A stretch of 22,284 nucleotides of DNA, taken from positions 1 through 22,284 of IMG/VR virus record IMGVR_UViG_3300006790_000125. One strand, given 5' to 3'. Under the pieces are notes generated by a model that was not told the DNA's origin, did not search any database, and saw only the letters and a program-made list of their open reading frames with translations. Of the stretch, positions 1 to 6,262 are shown one piece after another (position 1 is the first letter of the stretch; each line of letters opens with the position of its first letter). This DNA comes from a virus. A program made the translations under genes and the position numbers.

Positions 1-61
1 ATATATCCATCCCACCCCCGTCAATACATTGGTCATACCCATCAAATTCCGTTGAAAATCG

Positions 62-75
62 AGTTCAATTGAACT
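62..75. promoter_or_regulatory. perfect 14-bp palindrome upstream of first gene
   Basis: AGTTCAATTGAACT reads identically on both strands and lies about 90 bp before the first start codon. A dimeric repressor could bind such a site, but no second copy was seen, so the role is a guess. The remaining bases 1-164 show no gene or clear sigma-70 promoter. Confidence 0.3.
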
Positions 76-164
76 TGGTTAGTGCAAGTACTAAGGTGCC
101 TTGTCGGGTGTGGCCCCAGTAAATGTATGTAATTAACCTAAAACTAAACAAAAAGGAGATAGCA

Positions 165-509
165 ATGGTTACATACAAGATCACCCGTAAGGTATTTGGC
201 GAACTGAAATCCTCAAAACTAAACCGAGAAGATTTCTCGCGTGACCTATTAGATGATTCTTCCACCTTTGGATTGACAGCCTTTATTGATAGTAAAGATG
301 ACAATGCAAAAGAGCAGTTGGAATCTGAAATGATAGCACTACGCGACGCTATTGATTGGAAATCTGAAGTACAGACCAAAGAATATAGTTCTGAAGTCTA
401 TGGCGAAGGATATTCCGTCAATATTATGCGTGAGGCTGTCAAGCCAAAGCTGAGCCAAGATGATATGAGAGCATTTATTGCGTCATTATCAGGTTCAGTA
501 GCCTCATAG
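165..509 (+). CDS. hypothetical protein, 114 aa
   Basis: Unrecognised acidic protein of 114 residues. The start is set by an AAGGAG seven bases upstream of this ATG. An earlier in-frame ATG at 123 has no ribosome binding site. The sequence has no cysteines, no signal peptide and no membrane segment. It begins with an MVTYKITRKVFGEL strand-like segment, followed by a mostly helical charged region and a C-terminal LSQDDMRAFIASLSG helix. A strong 17-bp hairpin follows the stop, suggesting a monocistronic unit. It sits next to the structured-RNA region, but no functional link can be shown. Function unknown; the coding call is well supported by the Shine-Dalgarno sequence and the length. Confidence 0.7.
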   Translation: MVTYKITRKVFGELKSSKLNREDFSRDLLDDSSTFGLTAFIDSKDDNAKEQLESEMIALRDAIDWKSEVQTKEYSSEVYGEGYSVNIMREAVKPKLSQDDMRAFIASLSGSVAS

Positions 510-519
510 CGCTTGGTAT

Positions 520-556
520 GGGTAATGGTAGAGTCCAGTGGGCTCTATCATTGCTT
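520..556 (+). terminator. 17-bp hairpin after first gene
   Basis: Arms 520-536 and 540-556 pair over 17 positions with a 3-nt AGT loop. Five pairs are G-U wobbles that work only in the + strand transcript, so the structure belongs to + strand RNA. There is no following T-run, so it may be a 3'-end stabiliser or processing site rather than a classical intrinsic terminator. Confidence 0.55.
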
Positions 557-631
557 ATCGGTCAATTCAATTTCTAATATACTCAAATTGGTTACTCTTA
601 CCAGGAGTACAGTACTCTATCGATCTAATAT

Positions 632-810
632 TTATCGCAGTCTGATAAGCTAGTCCAACTGGTATAATACCACGGAAACTAGTAAAACAGCAAGGGTGTT
701 GCGATAACATCCTAATGGCATAATGGCCTCTGGGAAAGAGGTAATAAACTTCCCACCAACTTAAGATTTCTGACCAATAGCCATTGTTGGTCAGAGATCT
801 ACATATTTTT
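632..810 (+). ncRNA. candidate structured RNA, 5' element
   Basis: No gene is visible between 510 and 832. TTATCGCA (632-639) pairs with TGCGATAA (700-707), enclosing CTAGT/ACTAG (650-654/678-682), which encloses TGGT/ACCA around 660-672. A CCTCT/AGAGG hairpin follows near 728-742. The element ends in a strong terminator-like hairpin at 764-800. Nested stems of this kind suggest a folded RNA of 180-230 nt. It could be an independent small RNA or the 5' part of the larger structured region starting at about 953. No known family is assigned. Confidence 0.45.
764..810 (+). terminator. intrinsic terminator-like hairpin
   Basis: Arms 764-777 and 787-800 pair over 14 bp around a 9-nt loop, with one T-G wobble that favours the + strand. 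A run of five T lies at 806-810, six bases beyond the stem. This would end transcription of the upstream structured RNA, just before the ribosome binding site of the 39-aa peptide gene. Confidence 0.55.
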
Positions 811-832
811 ACAATAACACAAAGGAGATAAT

Positions 833-952
833 ATGACTAAGCTAATCAATTTCTTGCATGATATTACAGTCATCACATTTCTTTCAGCTATTACCGTAGG
901 GATTATATGGGCATTGGCTCATCTGATCTGGGTAGTATTTGGTAATGCATAA
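833..952 (+). CDS. 39-aa single-pass membrane peptide
   Basis: Small gene with a strong AAAGGAG site six bases before the ATG, of the same AAAGGAGATA type as the gene at 165. The product is 39 residues, with a short polar N-terminus (MTKLINFLHD) followed by about 25 hydrophobic residues ending WALAHLIWVVFGNA, consistent with one transmembrane helix. Function unknown. Small membrane peptides in phages are often holin-like, toxic or superinfection-related, but nothing here identifies which. It sits alone between two structured non-coding stretches and seems to be an independent small cistron. Confidence 0.55.
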   Translation: MTKLINFLHDITVITFLSAITVGIIWALAHLIWVVFGNA

Positions 953-1625
953 TGTTGTCCACCTGAGTATGTGGAAATAAACTGCTCAAAAACTTTTGAT
1001 TATCCAGAGGGAGCTGGGTAAACCAGAGTAGTGGAGAAGCATCGACGCCCGAATTGTCCGAAGTTTTGGGAGGACACCTTTGCAATAGAGTGGTGGACTA
1101 GGTTGAAATGCACTAGTCGTGTACGGATAATCAAATACTTTATACACATTGAGAGAAGTTTTGACGGCTATAAAAACCCAAGCGAGAATTGTAATTAATT
1201 TTGCAATTCGGGAGCGTTACGAGAACTAAAGGATATCCAGCAGACAGCACTGCAACTCAACCAAAGGTTCTTCTCTCAATATTAGCGCTCAGTTGTTCAC
1301 AATAGGTGGAGCAAAGAAAGCTACCCTACGAGCCCAGCTGCGTATTTAGGCTGTTGTGACAGCGAATTAACGCTTACACTGAGCGCTAAATCATTAACAC
1401 GCAATTTATTGCATGTTGATATCCTTCTATATACATATATATCAAGATTTAAGTATAAGTAAACCATCTTACTAAACCTACGATTGATAGATACGTAAGG
1501 GTCTTGCAAGCCGTGCACCTTAATAGACAAAAAAGAAGATCTATCATTCTTACAAAGGGTGGCCAGAACTAATAAGAGTTTAAGAAACTTGTCCTGGTCA
1601 CCCTACCCTATTACAAAACTTTTTT
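953..1625 (+). ncRNA. candidate large structured non-coding RNA (~670 nt)
   Basis: No convincing gene lies between 953 and 1644, but ordered complementary arms run through the whole stretch. They are TCCAC/GTGGA (958-962/971-975); an 11-bp stem 995-1005/1125-1135 enclosing CTGG/CCAG, TGTCC/GGACA and GACTAG/CTAGTC hairpins; an 11-bp stem 1148-1158/1270-1280 enclosing GAATTG/CAATTC; an 11-bp stem 1282-1292/1379-1389 enclosing GGT-AGC/GCT-ACC, CTGT/ACAG and AGCG/CGCT; a 12-bp hairpin 1393-1404/1409-1420 with one mismatch; an 8-bp stem 1485-1492/1539-1546 enclosing TAAGG/CCTTA; and a 10-bp stem 1557-1566/1594-1603, then six T at 1620-1625. The T-G wobbles favour the + strand. The size and phage context recall large ornate RNAs such as GOLLD and ROOL, but identity is unproven. 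Confidence 0.65.
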
Positions 1626-1644
1626 CAATCAACCTGGAGTCGTT

Positions 1645-1794
1645 ATGAAAGCGAAACAGAAACAAAAACAGGCAATTATCAGGACAATAGATCAATTTGG
1701 CATGGTTCAATCTGTCAAAGTAAAATTACGTCCAACCAGACGAGCAACAATAGTTGCTGCGTGTAAGAAAATAAATGAGGGTAGATATGAGTGA
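1645..1794 (+). CDS. hypothetical basic protein, 49 aa
   Basis: Short very basic protein (MKAKQKQKQAIIRTIDQFGM...) with a CTGGAG site about 7 bases before the ATG. It has one cysteine and no membrane segment, and its Lys/Arg richness would suit nucleic acid binding. It is the first coding gene after the structured RNA region and overlaps the start of the next gene by 8 bases, so it opens the operon that leads to the ubiquitin-like genes. The family is not recognised. It may be an operon-specific accessory or simply an unrelated early phage gene. Confidence 0.5.
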   Translation: MKAKQKQKQAIIRTIDQFGMVQSVKVKLRPTRRATIVAACKKINEGRYE

Positions 1795-1996
1795 TAATAG
1801 TATCTACCAGGTAATTCGAGTGTTACCTGATCTCAAGCAACTCGTTGGTGAGTACGAAAGTATTCATCGAGCAAAGTTCATTATGAATAAAGCTGCAAAG
1901 CATAATTCTAATGGAAAATACCTAATAAACCAAAAGAAGATTGATGCATTTGATATAGCTGAGCAATTGGCTATTGATATTGCATTAAATAAATAA
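1787..1996 (+). CDS. hypothetical protein, 69 aa
   Basis: Predicted helical protein of 69 residues, rich in Lys and Asn (segments EYESIHRAKFIMNKAAKHNS and KKIDAFDIAEQLAIDIA). The ATG at 1787 is chosen because GAGGG lies about five bases upstream and it overlaps the stop of the preceding gene. An in-frame ATG at 1775 would add four residues with a poorer site. Only 11 bases separate its stop from the ubiquitin-like gene, so it is almost certainly co-transcribed with it. The product is not recognised. Its lysines could make it a target or carrier in the conjugation pathway, but that is speculation from position alone. Confidence 0.6.
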   Translation: MSDNSIYQVIRVLPDLKQLVGEYESIHRAKFIMNKAAKHNSNGKYLINQKKIDAFDIAEQLAIDIALNK

Positions 1997-2007
1997 GGAG
2001 TACTCTT

Positions 2008-2217
2008 ATGAACATCTTTTACTTAATTGACAATCAGAATCATACGGCATACGAGACAGATTCAAGATACGTTGGTCAATTGGCATCAGAGCTAGGTGTA
2101 ACTGGCAATTATACTGCTGCTATTGGTAGCCGTAATGTAAATGCTGAAACAGAACTGCAAGCTAATGATGCAGTATCATTTGTCACTGAAAAGAAAACAG
2201 GAGGCAAAGGTGAATAA
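2008..2217 (+). CDS. ubiquitin-like (beta-grasp) modifier, C-terminal TGG-KGE
   Basis: A 69-residue protein with the layout of ThiS/MoaD/ubiquitin-type beta-grasp proteins. It has an N-terminal hairpin (MNIFYLIDNQNHTAYETD), a helix (RYVGQLASELGV), a middle strand (YTAAIGSRNVNAETEL), then a small-domain NDAVSFV strand like the L.ndDeV.fv block of ThiS/MoaD. It ends EKKTGGKGE, with the diglycine at residues 65-66 followed by a three-residue tail. Mature modifiers end in Gly-Gly, so the KGE tail implies a pro-form needing trimming, and a JAMM peptidase is encoded two genes on. Size and operon resemble the Ubl of plasmid/phage PRTRC-type gene sets. AAGGAG precedes the ATG by about 7 bases. Expected to be adenylated by the ThiF/E1 protein and passed to the E2-like protein. 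The fold is inferred from pattern only. Confidence 0.8.
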   Translation: MNIFYLIDNQNHTAYETDSRYVGQLASELGVTGNYTAAIGSRNVNAETELQANDAVSFVTEKKTGGKGE

Positions 2218-2247
2218 GTTTCCAAATTAATAAATAAAACACCATTG

Positions 2248-2272
2248 GAGCACAACCGTTATGGTTGTGCTC
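2248..2272 (+). promoter_or_regulatory. intercistronic 10-bp hairpin between Ubl and E2 genes
   Basis: GAGCACAACC and GGTTGTGCTC pair perfectly around a GTTAT loop. There is no T-run, and the ribosome binding site of the next gene (near 2282) is free, so this looks like an RNA-stability or processing element rather than a terminator. It could raise the level of the small modifier over the downstream enzymes. Confidence 0.5.
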
Positions 2273-2294
2273 TGATGTAACTGGAGAATAGATA

Positions 2295-3770
2295 ATGCCA
2301 AATTATTTACACGATTTTACCAATATAATTAATACAGTGGTAACAAAATACAATGGTATTGATCAAGCTATTGGTCTTAAGAAAGGTGAAGACTTTAGAC
2401 AGACCGAGAGGTATACTGAAAAGATTATTGAGTTCAGGAAAAAGCTGCGTACAACACGCTTTAATAGCATACTAGATATATTCAACTTCATGGAAGACTT
2501 TATCGATGAAGATTCTTTATCTATCTTGAGTGTTGATAAGGCATTGCATATTCTTGAGAATTTCAAAGATTCTGAAAAGACTATTCGATCTATCATGAAT
2601 AAGACAGATAAGAATCTTCGTAATTCAATCAATAAAGAAATACTTGATCAATACGACATAAAAGTATCAGTCAAAAGAGGCAGCTTTTGGGGACTGGAAA
2701 ATAGCGATGAAAATAACTTACTTCAGGATGAAAGAAAATCTGAAAATGGACCAAACATGTCGTATTATTTTATTGATGGAAAGAATACAAAAACACCACA
2801 TTGGGATATCACACTCAAAGTCCCAATTCCAGCAATAAGATTCACAGACTCTAATAGTGGTATTGATGTTAATGTTCCTTACCATGTTTCATCTAGTATC
2901 GGTGAATCACATCCCTATGTAATGATTTCATTTAGATACGCTTTCGGTTCTTTCACTAATTTCTTTCTTGAAAACTTAGATAAGTTAGAAAAATTCAAGA
3001 AAGACAATGCTTATTTTGTAAAAAGATTGTTTGATTACAATGATAGATCAATTTCTTTTGCAACTTCAGCATCAATCATTCTGCAAGGACGAAGTCAGGA
3101 TGAAACCAGAGGTATAAATAATAGTCATCCATACATGTCAAGTGGAGGTAGCTGGTGCTTTGGATCGTATATTACTGATATTGAAGCTGCATTCAATAAA
3201 ATGGATCTTACATTACTTGCAACAACCACCTACAACTGGCTAACTACCTATAACGAACATACACAACCGCATATATCAATTGATAGATTTTATCAATGGT
3301 TACCTAATTCAGCAGGAACCAATGTGTCTTCAATGAGACATACAGAAGAAATGGCAACACTTTGCTGGGATAATACAGAATCTACACGTATTTGTGAAGC
3401 AAGAGATTGTGCATTTATTGGTACTTGTCATGAGTATGAATACCAGCAATTGGAAAATAGCGAGACAGATAATTCTGATTCAGCTCAATCATCTATATCA
3501 CTTGAAGAAGCACGGACTATGCTTGCACAGTTCTGCTTTGAATACGCCCATTCTTCTTCTGCTGAGAAAGTGGAAACATACAGTAACTTATCAATGATGT
3601 CTGATCTACTTGATGAGGGTGTTTACATAGATATGGATGTCATTAAAAGAGAAATAAGTGAAGAATCTATAGCGCTAAATGATATGGATGAAACAACCCT
3701 AAAAACATTAATCATGCACTTTAGAGATATACTGCAAAACCCTAATAACTCTGAAGATGAGAACCTTTAA
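2295..3770 (+). CDS. E2-like ubiquitin-conjugating enzyme family protein with extensions
   Basis: A 491-residue protein. Residues 278-290, HPYMSSGGSWCFG, match the E2 active-site pattern HPN(I)xxxGxICL spacing exactly: His278-Pro279, Gly285, and Cys288 as the predicted thioester cysteine. Beta-rich sequence precedes it (about 160-265, including VSSSIGESHPYVMISF). An amphipathic helix region follows (ITDIEAAFNKMDLTLLATTTYNWLTTYN), like the C-terminal helices of UBC folds. About 150 helical residues precede the core. After it comes a cysteine cluster, C357, C367, C372 and C378 with H379, possibly metal-binding, then an acidic helical tail. It sits between the ubiquitin-like gene and the JAMM gene, with GGAG before the ATG. 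Expected role: accept the modifier from the E1 and transfer it to a target. It is much larger than a minimal E2 (about 150 aa). Alternative: a related RWD-fold protein of PRTRC type. Confidence 0.8.
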   Translation: MPNYLHDFTNIINTVVTKYNGIDQAIGLKKGEDFRQTERYTEKIIEFRKKLRTTRFNSILDIFNFMEDFIDEDSLSILSVDKALHILENFKDSEKTIRSIMNKTDKNLRNSINKEILDQYDIKVSVKRGSFWGLENSDENNLLQDERKSENGPNMSYYFIDGKNTKTPHWDITLKVPIPAIRFTDSNSGIDVNVPYHVSSSIGESHPYVMISFRYAFGSFTNFFLENLDKLEKFKKDNAYFVKRLFDYNDRSISFATSASIILQGRSQDETRGINNSHPYMSSGGSWCFGSYITDIEAAFNKMDLTLLATTTYNWLTTYNEHTQPHISIDRFYQWLPNSAGTNVSSMRHTEEMATLCWDNTESTRICEARDCAFIGTCHEYEYQQLENSETDNSDSAQSSISLEEARTMLAQFCFEYAHSSSAEKVETYSNLSMMSDLLDEGVYIDMDVIKREISEESIALNDMDETTLKTLIMHFRDILQNPNNSEDENL

Positions 3771-3784
3771 GAAAGGACAATAAA

Positions 3785-4672
3785 ATGGAAAAAAGCATAG
3801 TATACATAGAAGATGATGCCTGGGATAAAATTATTGGTTATGCCAGAAAATGTTATGAAATGCTTAAAACTGAAATTGGTGGTATGGCTGTGGTTAGGAA
3901 GAATAAAGAAAATCAATGGATTATTTCCGATCCTGCTATCTTAAAGCAAGAAGCCACTGCAGCTATTTGCCATTTGGATAAAGAAGAACTGGCCATTTGG
4001 TATTCTTCTATGGCAGAGAAATACAAAGAAGATTTGATTGCTGATAATCTTATCTATCTTTGGTGGCATTCTCATCATAACATGACTGCAACAATGAGCC
4101 ACACAGATTGGGAAACTATTGGAAAAACAAAGACAGGTTTTTCTTTGGTTGTCAATAATGATGGTGAATATCAACTCATATTTTGCTCTGACTCACCTCT
4201 TGAGCTGCAAATGGAATGCCAATTGAAGAGGATATCAACCATGGTAGATGATAAATCTATTGAAAATGATATCAAAGACATGGTAACAAAAGAAGTTGTC
4301 CATGTATCTTCATTTAAAAGCAACAGGTCACTGTATAATCCAAGATCTTTAAAATCTGCATTAGATGATAATAGTCAATATTCTTTTTTTGATACCAAAT
4401 CTGAGAAAGAAGAAATTCAAGCTATATCTAAAGTAGAACCTGAGGATATTGATATGGAAGCTAATCTTGACTTCTTTATGTGGGAAATAGATCTTGCACT
4501 TCAAAATTTGAATGAAGGTAAGGTTACTCCACAGGAAGTCATTGATCAGATAGACCAAATCAATACCTCTTTAGGTAAGGAGATCTTTACAGTTCCCTCT
4601 CCTGAAGATATTGAAAAAGTCTTTACCTCAACAGATCTGTTAGAATCGGAAGGAGCGGGTTATGGAGTTTGA
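3785..4672 (+). CDS. JAMM/JAB (MPN+) metallopeptidase, deubiquitinase-like
   Basis: A 295-residue protein with an intact JAMM zinc site: Glu30 (KTEIGG), His95 and His97 (WWHSHHN), then seven residues, Ser105 and Asp108 (SHTD), exactly HxHx7SxxD. All metal and catalytic residues are present, so an active isopeptidase is expected. In bacterial ubiquitin-like operons such enzymes trim the modifier's C-terminal tail and cleave modifier-target bonds. The partner here would be the 69-aa protein with its KGE tail. The catalytic domain occupies roughly residues 1-150. The C-terminal half is an acidic, probably helical extension of unknown role. AAGGAC lies about 6 bases before the ATG. It is 14 bases after the E2-like gene and overlaps the E1 gene by 11 bases, which indicates tight co-expression. 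Confidence 0.88.
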   Translation: MEKSIVYIEDDAWDKIIGYARKCYEMLKTEIGGMAVVRKNKENQWIISDPAILKQEATAAICHLDKEELAIWYSSMAEKYKEDLIADNLIYLWWHSHHNMTATMSHTDWETIGKTKTGFSLVVNNDGEYQLIFCSDSPLELQMECQLKRISTMVDDKSIENDIKDMVTKEVVHVSSFKSNRSLYNPRSLKSALDDNSQYSFFDTKSEKEEIQAISKVEPEDIDMEANLDFFMWEIDLALQNLNEGKVTPQEVIDQIDQINTSLGKEIFTVPSPEDIEKVFTSTDLLESEGAGYGV

Positions 4673-5429
4673 TAGTGGAGCTTTAAGAGAACGGAACCAT
4701 GCTATGTTTGATATTAGAAATACATTAATTACTATTATCGGATGTGGTGCTATTGGTTCTTTCACCGCCTCTACGCTAGCGCGGATGGGTGTCAGGAGAT
4801 TTGATCTTTATGACCCTGACCGCGTGGCACCAGAGAATATTGGTGTGCAGGATTTTACTGTGCACCAATTAAACATGAAGAAAGCAAGAGCTGTGCGTCA
4901 GAATATCTTATCAATTAATCCAAATGCATTTGTCCGTAAGAATGAATATAAAGTGGGTGGAGATGGTGGATATATTGGTGATCCTAGACACCGTTTCCAA
5001 GATAGAAATGGAGAAATACATGCATTGGAAAATGTAATTACTATTCTTTGCACAGATTCAATGGAATCCAGAATGGAAATAGTCCAGGATGAATCACTGA
5101 AAACATCACGAATCCTTAATACTTCTTCTGATTCCTATCTATTTGATGCTCGTATGGGTAGTGAAACCTTCCAGCTTTATAAGTTTAAACTGCCATTGAA
5201 TATAGATAAGTATATGAAAACTTGGTATTCTGATGAAGATGGAGATTCAGAACCATGCTCTGCTCGGTCTACTGCATACTGTAGTACACTAGCAGGTAGT
5301 ATGATTGCTTCTGAAGTGAAAAAGGCACTTAGTGGTGGATTACCTGCCGAGAAGATTGTTTTCGGATTTCCAGCACTTATGCTGAATTCTGAGACAGACT
5401 TCTCTTCATTAAAAGTAACAAATACTTAG
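4662..5429 (+). CDS. ThiF/MoeB/E1-like modifier-activating enzyme
   Basis: A 255-residue E1-like protein. A Rossmann ATP site, ITIIGCGAIGS (GxGxxG at 27-32), is followed by LYDPDRVAPENIGVQ (D52 and N59, the conserved D..V..sNl..Q block), the basic MKKARA helix and ILCTDSMESR, all hallmarks of ThiF-type adenylating enzymes. C199 in EPCSARSTAYC is a good candidate for the thioester cysteine, with C207 as an alternative. It lacks the zinc CxxC pairs of MoeB/ThiF and any ubiquitin-fold domain, so it is a minimal E1. AAGGAG sits six bases before the ATG, inside the end of the JAMM gene. It is last in the operon and followed by a terminator. Expected reaction: ATP-dependent adenylation of the Gly-Gly end of the small modifier and hand-over to the E2-like protein. 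Confidence 0.9.
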   Translation: MEFDSGALRERNHAMFDIRNTLITIIGCGAIGSFTASTLARMGVRRFDLYDPDRVAPENIGVQDFTVHQLNMKKARAVRQNILSINPNAFVRKNEYKVGGDGGYIGDPRHRFQDRNGEIHALENVITILCTDSMESRMEIVQDESLKTSRILNTSSDSYLFDARMGSETFQLYKFKLPLNIDKYMKTWYSDEDGDSEPCSARSTAYCSTLAGSMIASEVKKALSGGLPAEKIVFGFPALMLNSETDFSSLKVTNT

Positions 5430-5438
5430 TATAGACTA

Positions 5439-5466
5439 GCGGGAGTTGATCTTAATCAACTCCCGC
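5439..5466. terminator. bidirectional 12-bp terminator hairpin
   Basis: Arms 5439-5450 and 5455-5466 pair perfectly (GC-rich base, loop CTTA). The hairpin lies in the 38-base gap between the convergent E1 and regulator genes, so it probably ends both transcripts. T-runs are weak on either side. Confidence 0.7.
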
Positions 5467-5467
5467 C

Positions 5468-6262
5468 TTAATCAATATTTGCACAATCCCCATCAATGCA
5501 CTCCATTAGCGATACGGAGAATCCATCATCGGGATCGCCGAATGCCTGTCTTTGTACCCGAACCCGACAATAATGTCCATTCTTCTTTCTTATTCGCCAA
5601 ATATAGTTGCTATTGTCAGATACGATTGCTTTTTTTAGTCTTTCGTGTTCTTCGGGATGAACAAATTCCATAATAGGCTTGCCAATCAAATCATTCCTAT
5701 TATATCCGAACTGCTCGACATACATCTGATTCACTTCTCGGACTATACCTTTCCTTGATATGCCAAGCGGTTGATTGATATTGTCGAATAGATAGTTCCA
5801 TTGTTCGCTCTTGATATGCAATTCGTTTGCAATTTCTTGGAATGTAGAATCCGCATTGAGTTCAACAGCGAATTTTTCCGCAGATGATTCTGTCCAGTTA
5901 AATTCTGGTGGCGGTTTGGATATAAGATCATTCTCTAGTATAGAGATTTTTTCAGTTAATAAAGAAATATTCATTTCTTGGGATTTTATTATTTGATCTC
6001 TTGTATCCATAGGTGAGTCTTCTTTCTTCTTTCTTTTTTCAATATCTACTTTAACAGAATTTTTTATTATTGTGATTTCTTGATTTGCTAGGTTTGCAAT
6101 CCGATAAACATTCTTTTTACGAATATTCACATCTTTATTGAGCCAATCATATATAGTTTGTCTACTCACATTTAAATCAATAGCCCATTCTTGGATAGGC
6201 TTATCACTTTTTAAAATTATGTTCCTCGCATATTTAATCGGTTTTATATCGACTAATGTCAT
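5468..6262 (-). CDS. HTH-PAS transcriptional regulator, probable phage repressor
   Basis: A 264-residue protein. An N-terminal helix-turn-helix (about residues 14-45, PIQEWAIDLNVSRQTIYDWL) is followed by a basic linker and a coiled-coil segment (about 87-115). Residues about 150-255 form a PAS domain (WNYLFDNINQPLGISRKGIV, FGYNRNDLIGKPIMEFVHPEEHERL, and a final IWRIRKKNGHYCRVRV strand pair). GAGG lies seven bases before the ATG. It is transcribed divergently from the early replication operon across a 173-bp control region, the usual place for a phage lysogeny repressor. The PAS domain would let it respond to a ligand, redox state or partner instead of the usual LexA-type self-cleavage. No ligand-binding residue can be named. 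Alternative: a host-type sensor-regulator captured by the phage. Confidence 0.75.
   Translation of the reverse strand: MTLVDIKPIKYARNIILKSDKPIQEWAIDLNVSRQTIYDWLNKDVNIRKKNVYRIANLANQEITIIKNSVKVDIEKRKKKEDSPMDTRDQIIKSQEMNISLLTEKISILENDLISKPPPEFNWTESSAEKFAVELNADSTFQEIANELHIKSEQWNYLFDNINQPLGISRKGIVREVNQMYVEQFGYNRNDLIGKPIMEFVHPEEHERLKKAIVSDNSNYIWRIRKKNGHYCRVRVQRQAFGDPDDGFSVSLMECIDGDCANID

Noticed and set aside
903-1530. Minus-strand reading frames of 60-69 codons across the structured region
   Set aside because: No ribosome binding sites, odd compositions, and they overlap long complementary stems better explained as + strand RNA.
953-1625. Group I or II self-splicing intron
   Set aside because: No recognisable P/Q/R/S core or domain V, no interrupted gene on either side and no homing endonuclease.
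2008-2217. Lambda tail-assembly (TAPI-like) beta-grasp or ThiS/MoaD cofactor sulphur carrier
   Set aside because: Neighbours are E2-like, JAMM and E1-like genes, not tail or NlpC genes, and no thiamine or molybdopterin genes occur.
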